64,000 bases of DNA from Rhizobium sp. CF080 (lineage in GTDB: Bacteria > Pseudomonadota > Alphaproteobacteria > Rhizobiales > Rhizobiaceae): the NCBI RefSeq assembly GCF_000282095.2, contig NZ_AKKC02000004.1, forward strand, positions 930,001-994,000, written 5' to 3'. The notes under the pieces were generated by a model, which made no database searches, was not told the DNA's origin, and saw only the letters and a program-made list of their open reading frames with translations. Below, piece after piece: positions 33,772 to 41,788 of this stretch (positions are counted from its first letter, which is position 1; each line of letters begins with the position of its first letter). A program made the position numbers and the translations under genes.

Positions 33772-35382
33772 CTATTTGTGACGGCCCGGAAAGAGTGCGA
33801 TCAATCCATCCGAGATGATCCCTCGCCAGACGAGGTAGTCATGTCCTCCGGCATATTCTCGATAGAAAACAGGCATCTTCTTTGCGGTCAGCACATCCCG
33901 CAGGTGCCGGTTGGTTTCGAGAATTCCGGCTGTCCCGCCGCTTGCGGTCTCGAACAGGCCGGCTGACAAGAAAAACCTCAGAGGAAGATGGGGGCCTTGG
34001 GTGAATAGGCCCGCGATATATTCTGACCGCTCGGCCGGTGTCCCGGCAGGGCTCCACCAGAATGAACCCGACATCGAAAGAACATTCCCGAAGGCCTCGG
34101 GGTGGCGCATGGCAACCGTTGCCGAAGCGAGCCCTCCATAGCTGGATCCGGCCAGAACGGTACGCCCAGGATCTGGGGGTAGCCCGGTTTCTCTGAGTAT
34201 GCGCGGCAAAAGTTCCTCGGCCATGAAATCCGCGAACTGATCGTTTGCGGGCAGTTCCCGCGCACGCGCCTCCCGGTCCGGGTTGGCGACGAACACGGCA
34301 ACGGTCGGCGGGACCACGCCTGCGGCGATCATGTTGTCGAGAATGCGGGGGAGCGGGACCCGTTTTAGATACTCGTCCGCGTCGAAGACGAACAGCAGCA
34401 CGTTTTCTTCCGTATCCGGCCTGAAGCCCGCTGGTCGATAAATAGTGACTTGTCGTGTGTTGCCGAGCCTGGCGCTGGCCATCGAGAAGCTAGTTAACTG
34501 CCCCTGTGGGTTATCCTTGTCCTCGACCCAGGGCTGCGGCGGCGCTTCCGCCAGTTCCAGAACGGAATCCTGGTTGTAGGCATCGATGGCATCGGCAGGC
34601 CAGGGGTGATGGTTGAGAGGGTCGGCCTTTGCTGTAGCAAGGATAGCCACACGGCGCTCACGCGCTGTGCCCGGCAGATCGGGCACGTCGAATGCAAGCT
34701 GATAGGACAGCCGCGTCGAGGTCGGCACCACGAAACTGCGAAACCAGATATCTGAGCCCGCGAGCGGCAGCAGCTCCTCGTGGTCCCCCGATGGCGCCCC
34801 GAAGAGCCGAATATTGCGCTTTGCGCCACGACCCACAAAAGTCACGATCTTATTTCCGCCGAGACCATCTTCCACAAGAGGCGCGCCACGCTGGGTAACA
34901 ATCTGCCAGAACGCCTCCGTCGACTTTTCCGCCGCGAAGGTCGCTGCGGCATCGGAGACGATCCGGCTGAGATAGCTTGGCGGAGGCGGTCGCTGATCAG
35001 CCTGAGCTACTCTCGTATCGACGACGAGGGAGTAGCTACCGTTAGGTTGCTTTGCCGTGACCACCAGCCGACGCTCCGGATCCGCGGCGATGAACTGAAA
35101 ATCTACCGCCCCACCCGCATCCGCAGCGAACCGGCGCAGATGATCGCCCTTGGCATCGACAAGATCGAGATCGAAACGTCCGGCGCTCACGGCCAGCCGG
35201 CCTTTCAGATAATCGCCCGCATCTGCCCGCGGAACGAATACCCGGCGAGCCATATTCGCTTCGACAGTCACGGTAACCGGCTGGCCGGCCAAGAGCGTCA
35301 ACGGGCTTTCGGCAAGGGCATGAAATGCTTGCATCGAAACGAGAGCCGCAACAGCGGCCCCCTTGATTGTGGTTAGCGACAT
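33772..35382 (-). CDS. Exported Fes-type ferric enterobactin (catecholate siderophore) esterase
   Basis: A 536-residue protein. A signal peptide (MSLTTIKGAAVAALVSMQAF, cleaved near ALA-ES) is followed by a beta-rich domain (about 30-125), a Fes N-terminal-like domain (about 155-290: VTFVGRGAKRNIRLFG) and an alpha/beta hydrolase of the Fes/IroD esterase type. The nucleophile is Ser414 in GSSYGG and the catalytic His is His514 in AGGHDYLVW. Known Fes enzymes cut the trilactone of ferric enterobactin in the cytoplasm; the signal peptide here points to the periplasm. Its ATG overlaps the stop of the TonB receptor gene by one base (TGATG). Confidence 0.9.
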   Translation of the reverse strand: MSLTTIKGAAVAALVSMQAFHALAESPLTLLAGQPVTVTVEANMARRVFVPRADAGDYLKGRLAVSAGRFDLDLVDAKGDHLRRFAADAGGAVDFQFIAADPERRLVVTAKQPNGSYSLVVDTRVAQADQRPPPPSYLSRIVSDAAATFAAEKSTEAFWQIVTQRGAPLVEDGLGGNKIVTFVGRGAKRNIRLFGAPSGDHEELLPLAGSDIWFRSFVVPTSTRLSYQLAFDVPDLPGTARERRVAILATAKADPLNHHPWPADAIDAYNQDSVLELAEAPPQPWVEDKDNPQGQLTSFSMASARLGNTRQVTIYRPAGFRPDTEENVLLFVFDADEYLKRVPLPRILDNMIAAGVVPPTVAVFVANPDREARARELPANDQFADFMAEELLPRILRETGLPPDPGRTVLAGSSYGGLASATVAMRHPEAFGNVLSMSGSFWWSPAGTPAERSEYIAGLFTQGPHLPLRFFLSAGLFETASGGTAGILETNRHLRDVLTAKKMPVFYREYAGGHDYLVWRGIISDGLIALFPGRHK

Positions 35383-37592
35383 CACCAGCGCTTCTTCAAG
35401 CTGGCAACCACGCTGCGGCCCTCGCCGTAGAAGCAGGCATAGGCGCTGGCGCAGGATGCGACGAACTTCTCGTCGGCAATGTTCTTGACGTTGACCTGCA
35501 AGGAAAGCCCCTGCCAATCGAGATTGGCTGCTCCGAAATCGTAGGAGAGCATGGCGTCAAAAAGCGTGACGTCATCGACCTTGAACGTGTTGGTGTCGTT
35601 GCCCCAGCTCTTGCCGGTGTAGCGAACTCCACCGCCAAGCGTCAGCCCTTCCAGCGCGCCCTCATGGAAGGCATAGGTTGCCCAAAGAGAGGCCTGGTTC
35701 TGCGGTATGCGCGGCGGTGTCTTGCCAATCGTCGAGGCATCGACGGATTCCTTGACCTCGGAGTCGATGTAACTGTAGCCGGCGATCACCGAGAGGCTGT
35801 CGGTTAATTCTGCGCGGGCCGAAAGTTCGACGCCGCGATTGTGAATCTTGCCGATCTGGGAATAGACCATGGCGCCTACGCCTGGATCCCATGCGCCATT
35901 CACGACGTCGTTCTGAGTGAGATCGTAGTAGGCTGCCGTCAGCAGAAGATTGCTGCCCTCCGGCGCATATTTCACGCCGATCTCGAATTGTTTCGCGGTG
36001 GTTGGCGAAAAGGCGCTCTTTCCGGCAGGTGGGGCGTAGAGCGACGGTTCGAAGGAGGTGGCATAGCTGACATAGGGTGCGATGCCGTTATCGAATGTGT
36101 AGAGCGCGCCTGCACGCCAGGTAAAAGCTCCGTCATTGTAGGACTGATCATTGTTGGACGCCAGCCGGTCGTCGATATCGGTACCCGCCCGATCATAACG
36201 GACGCCCGCAAGCAGGTTCAGCCTGTCGATCTCGATCTGGTCCTGGAGGTAAATACCCGTCTGCCAGGCCTTCAGGGTCTGTAGATCGCTCGTTGAAAGA
36301 ACCACCGAGCTGTAGTCGAACCCGCCATACTGGGGATCGGCCATATTGATGCTCGGCACCGAAGCCCGGCCCCACTGGTAGTCGCGGTGGCGATATTGGA
36401 AATCCATACCACCGAGAAGTGTATGCTGCGCGATCCCGGTGTCGAACTTGGCCTCCAGCTGGTTGTCGACCGTGACCTGGTGCCAGACATCCGTCCCGCC
36501 GCTTGCCGAACGACTGACCACCGTGTTGGCGCCGGTCGACGGATCCGCGCTCGCGCTGCCATAGACGAGGGTGTGGTGGAGCCAATCGACCCAATGATAG
36601 CGGGCATTCTGCCGGAAGGTGATTTCGTCACTCAGCTGATGCTCGAACTGGTAGCCGATCCAGGCCTGTTCGCGTTCTGCCCGCTCGTAGTTGGGATCGG
36701 AGACAAAGAAATCACGTGGCACGTAACCGAAGCCGGCAATGGGATAGACGGTGCCGGCCGCATCCAGGAAGTTACGGTATCCGGCATCCGGCTCATTCTG
36801 GTAGCCGCCAAGGATGGTCAGGGAGGTGCCTGCATCCGGAGCCCAGGTCAGCGAAGGGGCAATGGCAACCGATTTCTGCTTGGTGAAATCCTCCTGAAGG
36901 TCGCGGGTGAGGCCTGACACCACGAAGCGGTAGGAGAGCGTCTCGTCGATCTTGTCGCTGAGGTCGAGGCCGGCAGAAAAATAGCGGTCCGTACCGACGG
37001 AGATTTCAACTTCGTGAAACGGCGTATCCGTCGGCTTCTTACTGACCATATTGACGATGCCGCCGGGATTGGTCTGGCCGTAGAGCACGGAGGACGGCCC
37101 GGAAAGCAGCTCTACCCGCTCCAGCAGATAGGGATCGATCTTTGCATAGGAGAGATCGCTGCCGAGGAACAGTCCGTCCAGATATCTCGGGACATAATAG
37201 AAGCCGCGGGCAAAAAGCTCGTCCTTGAGATTGGACGCGCCGCGATATTCCGTGAACACGCCAGGCGTGTAGCGAAGCGCCTCCGCCACCGACTGTGCGT
37301 TCTGATCCTGCATCTGGTCCTTGGAGACGACGCTGATGGATTGCGACGTCTTGGCAATGGGTGTGTCAGTCTTCGTCCCCGTCAGGCTCTGCCTTGCGAC
37401 GTAACCATCGACCGGACCATTGCCCTTTTCCGCGCCTTCGCCGCGAATGACGATGGGTTGCAGTTCCGTGTCCTGCTGCGGCTGCTCCTGCGCGGCGGCG
37501 ACATTCAGAATCACGATGCTCGATGCCGCAAGCAGCACCATACGACGTCTAGCCATAGACGGCGAAGAAATACCCTTCATTGCCCCACTCAT
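35382..37592 (-). CDS. TonB-dependent siderophore receptor (iron locus B)
   Basis: A 736-residue outer-membrane receptor. A signal sequence ends near VAAAQEQ, then come a TonB-box-like LQPIVIRGEG, the plug (TSQSISVVSKDQMQDQNAQSV, LFARGFYYVPRYLDGL, VLYGQTNPGGIVNMVSKKP) and a 22-strand barrel ending ASLKKRW. A C-terminal Cys pair (CASAYACFYGEGRS) matches the receptor in locus A, but the two proteins differ throughout. Three Met codons (37592, 37580, 37556) could start it; none has a strong site. A perfect iron-type operator lies 37 bases upstream, predicting repression by RirA in iron-rich cells. It forms an operon with the Fes-type gene. Confidence 0.95.
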   Translation of the reverse strand: MSGAMKGISSPSMARRRMVLLAASSIVILNVAAAQEQPQQDTELQPIVIRGEGAEKGNGPVDGYVARQSLTGTKTDTPIAKTSQSISVVSKDQMQDQNAQSVAEALRYTPGVFTEYRGASNLKDELFARGFYYVPRYLDGLFLGSDLSYAKIDPYLLERVELLSGPSSVLYGQTNPGGIVNMVSKKPTDTPFHEVEISVGTDRYFSAGLDLSDKIDETLSYRFVVSGLTRDLQEDFTKQKSVAIAPSLTWAPDAGTSLTILGGYQNEPDAGYRNFLDAAGTVYPIAGFGYVPRDFFVSDPNYERAEREQAWIGYQFEHQLSDEITFRQNARYHWVDWLHHTLVYGSASADPSTGANTVVSRSASGGTDVWHQVTVDNQLEAKFDTGIAQHTLLGGMDFQYRHRDYQWGRASVPSINMADPQYGGFDYSSVVLSTSDLQTLKAWQTGIYLQDQIEIDRLNLLAGVRYDRAGTDIDDRLASNNDQSYNDGAFTWRAGALYTFDNGIAPYVSYATSFEPSLYAPPAGKSAFSPTTAKQFEIGVKYAPEGSNLLLTAAYYDLTQNDVVNGAWDPGVGAMVYSQIGKIHNRGVELSARAELTDSLSVIAGYSYIDSEVKESVDASTIGKTPPRIPQNQASLWATYAFHEGALEGLTLGGGVRYTGKSWGNDTNTFKVDDVTLFDAMLSYDFGAANLDWQGLSLQVNVKNIADEKFVASCASAYACFYGEGRSVVASLKKRW

Positions 37593-37628
37593 ATACAGTT
37601 CGGGCCGACCTACGGATCGACCGATAAA

Positions 37629-37649
37629 ACATGATTGACATAGTCATGT
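37629..37649. promoter_or_regulatory. Perfect TGA-N9-TCA iron-responsive operator (RirA-type)
   Basis: ACATGA-N9-TCATGT is a perfect 6+6 dyad containing the TGA-N9-TCA core of the rhizobial iron-responsive operator. It lies between the divergent TonB receptor (start 37592) and AraC (start 37770) genes. RirA binding is established for this core in Rhizobium and is inferred here. Confidence 0.65.
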
Positions 37650-37769
37650 ATATTAGTAGCGTGAGTTCGCTGTCGATCAGAAAGACTTTCGCGCAGGCGG
37701 CAAAGATCTACGCGCAGACGGCACCAACGATGCAGCATTCATGGGTAGCGCCATGAAGAAGGGTGAACC

Positions 37770-38645
37770 TTGAACATCAGGATCAAACCGAACATCCCCG
37801 AGCATCTCTTCGTCGGCGCGATGGAAGGTCCGGCAAGCTGCACGCCGGATGACAATCTTTACGAGGTATGGCCGAAATTCCTGGTGATGGTGTTTCTCCA
37901 AGGACAGCAGCACTTCATCATGGATGGTGCGCACTTCCAGATAGATGCGGGCAATGTCGACGGCGCCGCCCCTTTGGTCTTCATGCTCAACATCGCAGAG
38001 GGCTGCAAACTGCAGTTCATCAACGAAAGCGAGACGCCGTTGCGCAAGGTGATGATCTCCGCGCCCTTGCCTTGGGTCGAACGGCTGATTACTTCCCAGC
38101 CGACGAGCATGCCGAGGCTGAGGGAGTTCTTCTCCAGACATCTTGCCGAGTTCCGCTTTCGGCCCAACAAGCACGTCGTTCAGATCGCCGAGCACATCAT
38201 AAAGCCTCCCATGGCCATGGCCGGCGAGCTACTGACGCTCCATCGCAATGCCCATGCCTTCGACATCCTGTGCCAAGCCTGCACCGCACTCGTTGCAGAA
38301 GGAACAGATGTGCGGCACCAGGCGATGGCCCTCAACCACCGGCAGAGCGAAAAGGCCCGTGACTACATCCTCGCCCACGTCTGCGAGGATGTGACGCTGG
38401 ACGCTATCGCACGCCACGTCGGTATCAGCACTTCATCGGCCCAGAGGCATTTCAAGGAACGGTTCGGCATGACGATCTCCGACTTCATCCGAAGGGAGAG
38501 ACTGGAGACCGCTCGCACAGCATTGGAACGCGACGGCATTCCGATATCGCAAGCTGCCTATCTCGCCGGTTACAACAACCCGTCCAGCTTCACGACGGCC
38601 TTCAAGAGAGCATACGGTGTGTCCCCCAAGCGCCTTCGTGCTTGA
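37770..38645 (+). CDS. AraC family transcriptional regulator (PchR-like)
   Basis: A 291-residue regulator. An N-terminal ligand domain of about 180 residues is followed by two helix-turn-helix motifs in the C-terminal 100 residues (VTLDAIARHVGISTSSAQRHFKERFGMTISDFIRRERLETA region, and ISQAAYLAGYNNPSSFTTAFKRAYGVSP). The layout is that of PchR/YbtA-type activators that sense ferric siderophores. It is divergent from the TonB receptor-esterase operon and likely activates it when the siderophore is present. The start is a TTG at 37770 after GAAGGG; no in-frame ATG gives a better N-terminus. Confidence 0.88.
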   Translation: MNIRIKPNIPEHLFVGAMEGPASCTPDDNLYEVWPKFLVMVFLQGQQHFIMDGAHFQIDAGNVDGAAPLVFMLNIAEGCKLQFINESETPLRKVMISAPLPWVERLITSQPTSMPRLREFFSRHLAEFRFRPNKHVVQIAEHIIKPPMAMAGELLTLHRNAHAFDILCQACTALVAEGTDVRHQAMALNHRQSEKARDYILAHVCEDVTLDAIARHVGISTSSAQRHFKERFGMTISDFIRRERLETARTALERDGIPISQAAYLAGYNNPSSFTTAFKRAYGVSPKRLRA

Positions 38646-39210
38646 AGGTCTTGAAGGAGCCGAATCATCGAGCCGTTCGTGGCCCGTGTTATTCTCGTCG
38701 CAAACTCCACCACGACATCGACAAGTGCGGCCAGTCTTGTCATCTTGCGCGACCTCGACGCCAATTCCGGGCGGCAAAGTCGATCGAATCCGGGCGCATC
38801 TTCACATTCGGGCTACACGCCTTGCACGTCGCCTTCCACGATGTTCACCCAGGCGGACCTGGGTTTCAATCTCCTGGCGCGGCGAAGATAGAACGGCAAC
38901 TTCACGTCGCCATCCTCGAGAAACAATTGCGTCGTATTACGCGCCAGCTTTGCGTCCGCTCAATAAATCATTGGGTCTTGCTCGGCAGAAACCCGCCTTC
39001 ATGGCCACTTTTTGCCATGCCTGAAATTCAGGCCAAAAAAACTTTAAGCTTCAAATTGACACTGCGGATATTCGCTCCTAGGCTAACCTTAATTGAGAAA
39101 AACGCGGCGTAGATCGCGTATGGGGATGAAGCATTCGAGAGATCGTTGGCTGCAGCCTGAGCTGCATGTCCGAATTGAATCTTGGCGTTTGTCAAAAAGG
39201 TGAGGTTACG
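38646..39210. other. Intergenic region with a promoter but no gene
   Basis: About 565 bases between the AraC gene and the SsuA-type gene. Long frames here (38642-39112 plus) overlap the promoter, lack a ribosome site and are not protein-like. A TTGACA/TAGGCT promoter candidate lies at 39056-39084. Confidence 0.4.
39056..39084 (+). promoter_or_regulatory. Sigma70-type promoter candidate
   Basis: TTGACA (39056-39061), a 17-base spacer and TAGGCT (39079-39084). The -35 is consensus and the spacing ideal; the -10 matches 3 of 6. It lies 127 bases ahead of the SsuA-type gene and probably drives the transporter-ligase operon. Confidence 0.45.
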
Positions 39211-40131
39211 ATGGAACTGAGAAGCTTGCTCCTGGCTGCGGTCGCGGCCTTTGTTGGTCTTGCCGCAACCGCCAAGGCCGAGCCGGTCGTGATGGCGATC
39301 GGTACCGATGCTGCATTTGCACCTTTCTACCTTGCCCAGCAGCGGGGCATCTTCAAGAAACACGGGCTCGAAGTCGAGTTCCTGAAGTTCTCGAACGGCG
39401 GCGAAGCGGTCGATTCCGTGATTGCCGGCCAGGCCAATCTTGCCGGTGCCGCCGAGCAGACAACAATGATCCGCATGGCGCGCGGCGCCGATCTGCGCCC
39501 CACGACGATCTACGAGGAGTCCGGCAGCTATCTGAAGCTGGCCGTAAAGCCGGGCATTACCGATCCCAAGCAGATCAAGAGCTTCGGCGTCGTGAAGGGC
39601 AGCGTCAGCGAATATTCGACCAGCCTGACCATGACCAAATACGGGCTTGATCCTTCCGCCATGAAGATCGTACCGGCAGGTCCGCCGGAACTGCCCGCAT
39701 TGCTCGCCCGCGGCGATGTCGATGCCTTCTTCGTCTGGGAACCGTGGCCGGGCCTTGCGGTCAAGCAGGGCGCGAAAACGCTGCTGACCAGCGGCGATGT
39801 CGGTTACGCCTATACGATGTGGCTCACCGCATCCGGCGCATGGTTCGATGGCCACAAGGACGCGGCAAAGAATGCCGTTGCCGCGCTTGCGGAGGTCAAC
39901 GCCCAGATTGCTGCCGATCCGGACAAGGCTGCTGCCGAATTCCAGACGATCACGAAACTGCCGGCCGCCGATACGATCGGCTTCCTCAAGTCGACCAACT
40001 GGGCCGTTCGGCCCTTCACCGAGGCCGACCACGCGGGCTTCGACAAGATCGTCGAATTCCTCGCGTCGCAGAAGATCGTCACCGCCAAGCCGGACTTCCG
40101 CACTGCCATGACCAAGGGCAAGGTGAACTGA
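39211..40131 (+). CDS. NrtA/SsuA/TauA-type ABC transporter substrate-binding protein
   Basis: A 306-residue exported protein. The signal peptide (about 1-22, ending ATAKAEP) is followed by a type II binding fold: MAIGTDAAFAPFYLAQQRGIFKKHGLEVEFLKFSNGGEAVDSVIAGQANLAGAAEQT is the diagnostic NMT1/SsuA-like region. Family ligands include sulfonates, taurine, nitrate, thiamin precursors and aromatic acids such as phthalate. ATG 39211 follows GGTGAGG; an in-frame start at 39166 lacks support. Because an acyl-CoA ligase follows the transporter genes, a carboxylic acid ligand is more likely than a sulfonate. Confidence 0.88.
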   Translation: MELRSLLLAAVAAFVGLAATAKAEPVVMAIGTDAAFAPFYLAQQRGIFKKHGLEVEFLKFSNGGEAVDSVIAGQANLAGAAEQTTMIRMARGADLRPTTIYEESGSYLKLAVKPGITDPKQIKSFGVVKGSVSEYSTSLTMTKYGLDPSAMKIVPAGPPELPALLARGDVDAFFVWEPWPGLAVKQGAKTLLTSGDVGYAYTMWLTASGAWFDGHKDAAKNAVAALAEVNAQIAADPDKAAAEFQTITKLPAADTIGFLKSTNWAVRPFTEADHAGFDKIVEFLASQKIVTAKPDFRTAMTKGKVN

Positions 40132-40132
40132 T

Positions 40133-40927
40133 ATGGCGAAAGGTGTTGGCATAACGCTTTCGGATGTCGCGATTACCTTCGACAGTCACTGCGTGGTTGA
40201 CGGCGCCAATCTCGATATAGCCGAGGGAGAATTCATCTGTCTCCTTGGCCCCAGTGGCTGCGGAAAATCCACGCTGCTGAACGTCATCGCGGGCTTTGTG
40301 CCCGCGACTGGCGCGATCAAAGCCGGTGGCAAGCCGGTCAAGGGGCCGGGCGTCGATCGCGGCATCGTGTTCCAGAGCTCCGAGGCACTGTTCCCGTGGC
40401 TCAGCGTGCGGGAAAATGTCGAGTACGGACCCCGCGTCCGCGGTGTCCCTGCCGCAAAACGCAAGGCGTCGGCGCTGGAATACCTTGCCATGGTCGGTCT
40501 TTCCCATGCGGCTGACAAATTTCCGGCGCAGCTTTCAGGGGGCATGCGCCAAAGAGCGCAGATCGCCCGGGTTCTCGCCAACGAACCATCCGTCATCCTG
40601 ATGGACGAACCCTTCGGCGCGCTCGATGCCCAAACCCGTGAAATCCTGCAGCGCGAGGTCGCACGCATCTGGCGGGCTACCGGCACGACGATCGTTTTCG
40701 TCACGCATGACATTTCGGAGGCCGTCATCCTTGCCGACCGTGTGGTAACCATGACCGCAGGCCCGCAGGCCAAGATCAAGAATATCGTCTCGGTCGATAT
40801 CGCGCATCCGCGCGACCTCAGTTCGCCGCGGGCGATCGAACTGCAGAATATCTTGCGCGAGGATATTTCGGCCGAGGTCGGTCGGACGCTAAAGGCGCAA
40901 GGATTGATTTCGGAGAATGCGGCATGA
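40133..40927 (+). CDS. SsuB/TauB-type ABC transporter ATPase
   Basis: A 264-residue ATPase. Walker A is GPSGCGKST (about residues 41-49), the Q-loop VFQSSEALFPWLSV, the signature LSGGMRQRAQIARVLANEP, Walker B ILMDEPFGALDAQTR and the switch FVTHDISEA. These are the standard motifs of the nitrate/sulfonate/taurine subgroup. It starts one base after the binding-protein stop, and its stop overlaps the permease start by ATGA. Confidence 0.93.
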   Translation: MAKGVGITLSDVAITFDSHCVVDGANLDIAEGEFICLLGPSGCGKSTLLNVIAGFVPATGAIKAGGKPVKGPGVDRGIVFQSSEALFPWLSVRENVEYGPRVRGVPAAKRKASALEYLAMVGLSHAADKFPAQLSGGMRQRAQIARVLANEPSVILMDEPFGALDAQTREILQREVARIWRATGTTIVFVTHDISEAVILADRVVTMTAGPQAKIKNIVSVDIAHPRDLSSPRAIELQNILREDISAEVGRTLKAQGLISENAA

Positions 40928-41745
40928 GTTCGACAGACGCGGTGCCCACGCCGGCCGCAGCGCAGAAAGCTGGTTTGCAGGGAAGGTCGCCTTCTTGGCT
41001 TCTCAACATGCTTCCGGGCGCACTTTCCGTCGTGGCCGGGATCGTCATCTGGCAGCTGATGAGCCTGCGCGTTGCGCCGCTGTTCCTGCCTTCGCCCTAT
41101 GATACTGCGCTTGCGCTGATCGAACTGTCGGCCGACGGCACGCTGCAGATGTCCGTCGCCGCGTCCGCATACCGCATCCTGTTCGGTTGGGCAGCCGGCG
41201 TGGTCATCGGCATTCCGCTCGGCATTTTCATGGGCATGCTGCCGGTGGTGCGGCGCGTATTCGACCCCTATATCGAGTTTTTCCGCTTCATTCCGCCGAT
41301 CGCCTTCGTAACCCTGTCGGTGATCTGGCTCGGGCCAGGCGAAATTTCGAAGATCGCGCTGATCTTTTACACCACCGTTTTCATCGTGACCCTGAACACG
41401 ATCGCCGGCGCCAAGGCGACGCTCGAAATGCGTCTGCAGGCCGCGTCCGCACTCGGGGCCAATCGCTGGCAGATCCTGATCACCATCGTCGTGCCTTCGA
41501 CAGTGCCATACATGGTAACGGGTGCCAGAATCGCCATGGGCAATTCGTTCTTGACCATAGTGTCGGCTGAAATCGTCGCGGCACAGGAGGGATTGGGTGC
41601 GCTGATCTGGAATGCCCGCAATTTCGGGCGGACGGACTGGGTCTTCGCCGGCATCATCGTGCTTGGCCTGCTTGGGCTCTGCTTCGACCGGATCTTGCGC
41701 TATGGCACCACAAAGTTCCTGCATCGCTACCAGATCCGCCATTGA
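40924..41745 (+). CDS. SsuC/TauC-type ABC transporter permease
   Basis: A 273-residue permease with about six hydrophobic segments. The coupling loop AASALGANRWQILITIVVPSTVPYMVTGARIAMGNSF contains the EAA-like motif of binding-protein-dependent permeases. An N-terminal cytoplasmic tail of about 35 residues precedes the first helix. It is coupled to the ATPase gene by an ATGA overlap, completing a standard three-gene importer. Confidence 0.92.
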   Translation: MSSTDAVPTPAAAQKAGLQGRSPSWLLNMLPGALSVVAGIVIWQLMSLRVAPLFLPSPYDTALALIELSADGTLQMSVAASAYRILFGWAAGVVIGIPLGIFMGMLPVVRRVFDPYIEFFRFIPPIAFVTLSVIWLGPGEISKIALIFYTTVFIVTLNTIAGAKATLEMRLQAASALGANRWQILITIVVPSTVPYMVTGARIAMGNSFLTIVSAEIVAAQEGLGALIWNARNFGRTDWVFAGIIVLGLLGLCFDRILRYGTTKFLHRYQIRH

Positions 41746-41788
41746 GAGCGACGGCCCATCGCGAGCGTATGAAGTTGTGAGGATCAAG

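Noticed and set aside
38642..39112. 156-codon frame after the AraC gene
   Set aside because: Runs through the TTGACA/TAGGCT promoter candidate and has no ribosome site or family resemblance.
40186..41787. 533-codon minus-strand frame opposite the SsuB/SsuC genes
   Set aside because: Longest shadow in the window; the plus strand encodes canonical ABC ATPase and permease motifs with ATGA coupling.
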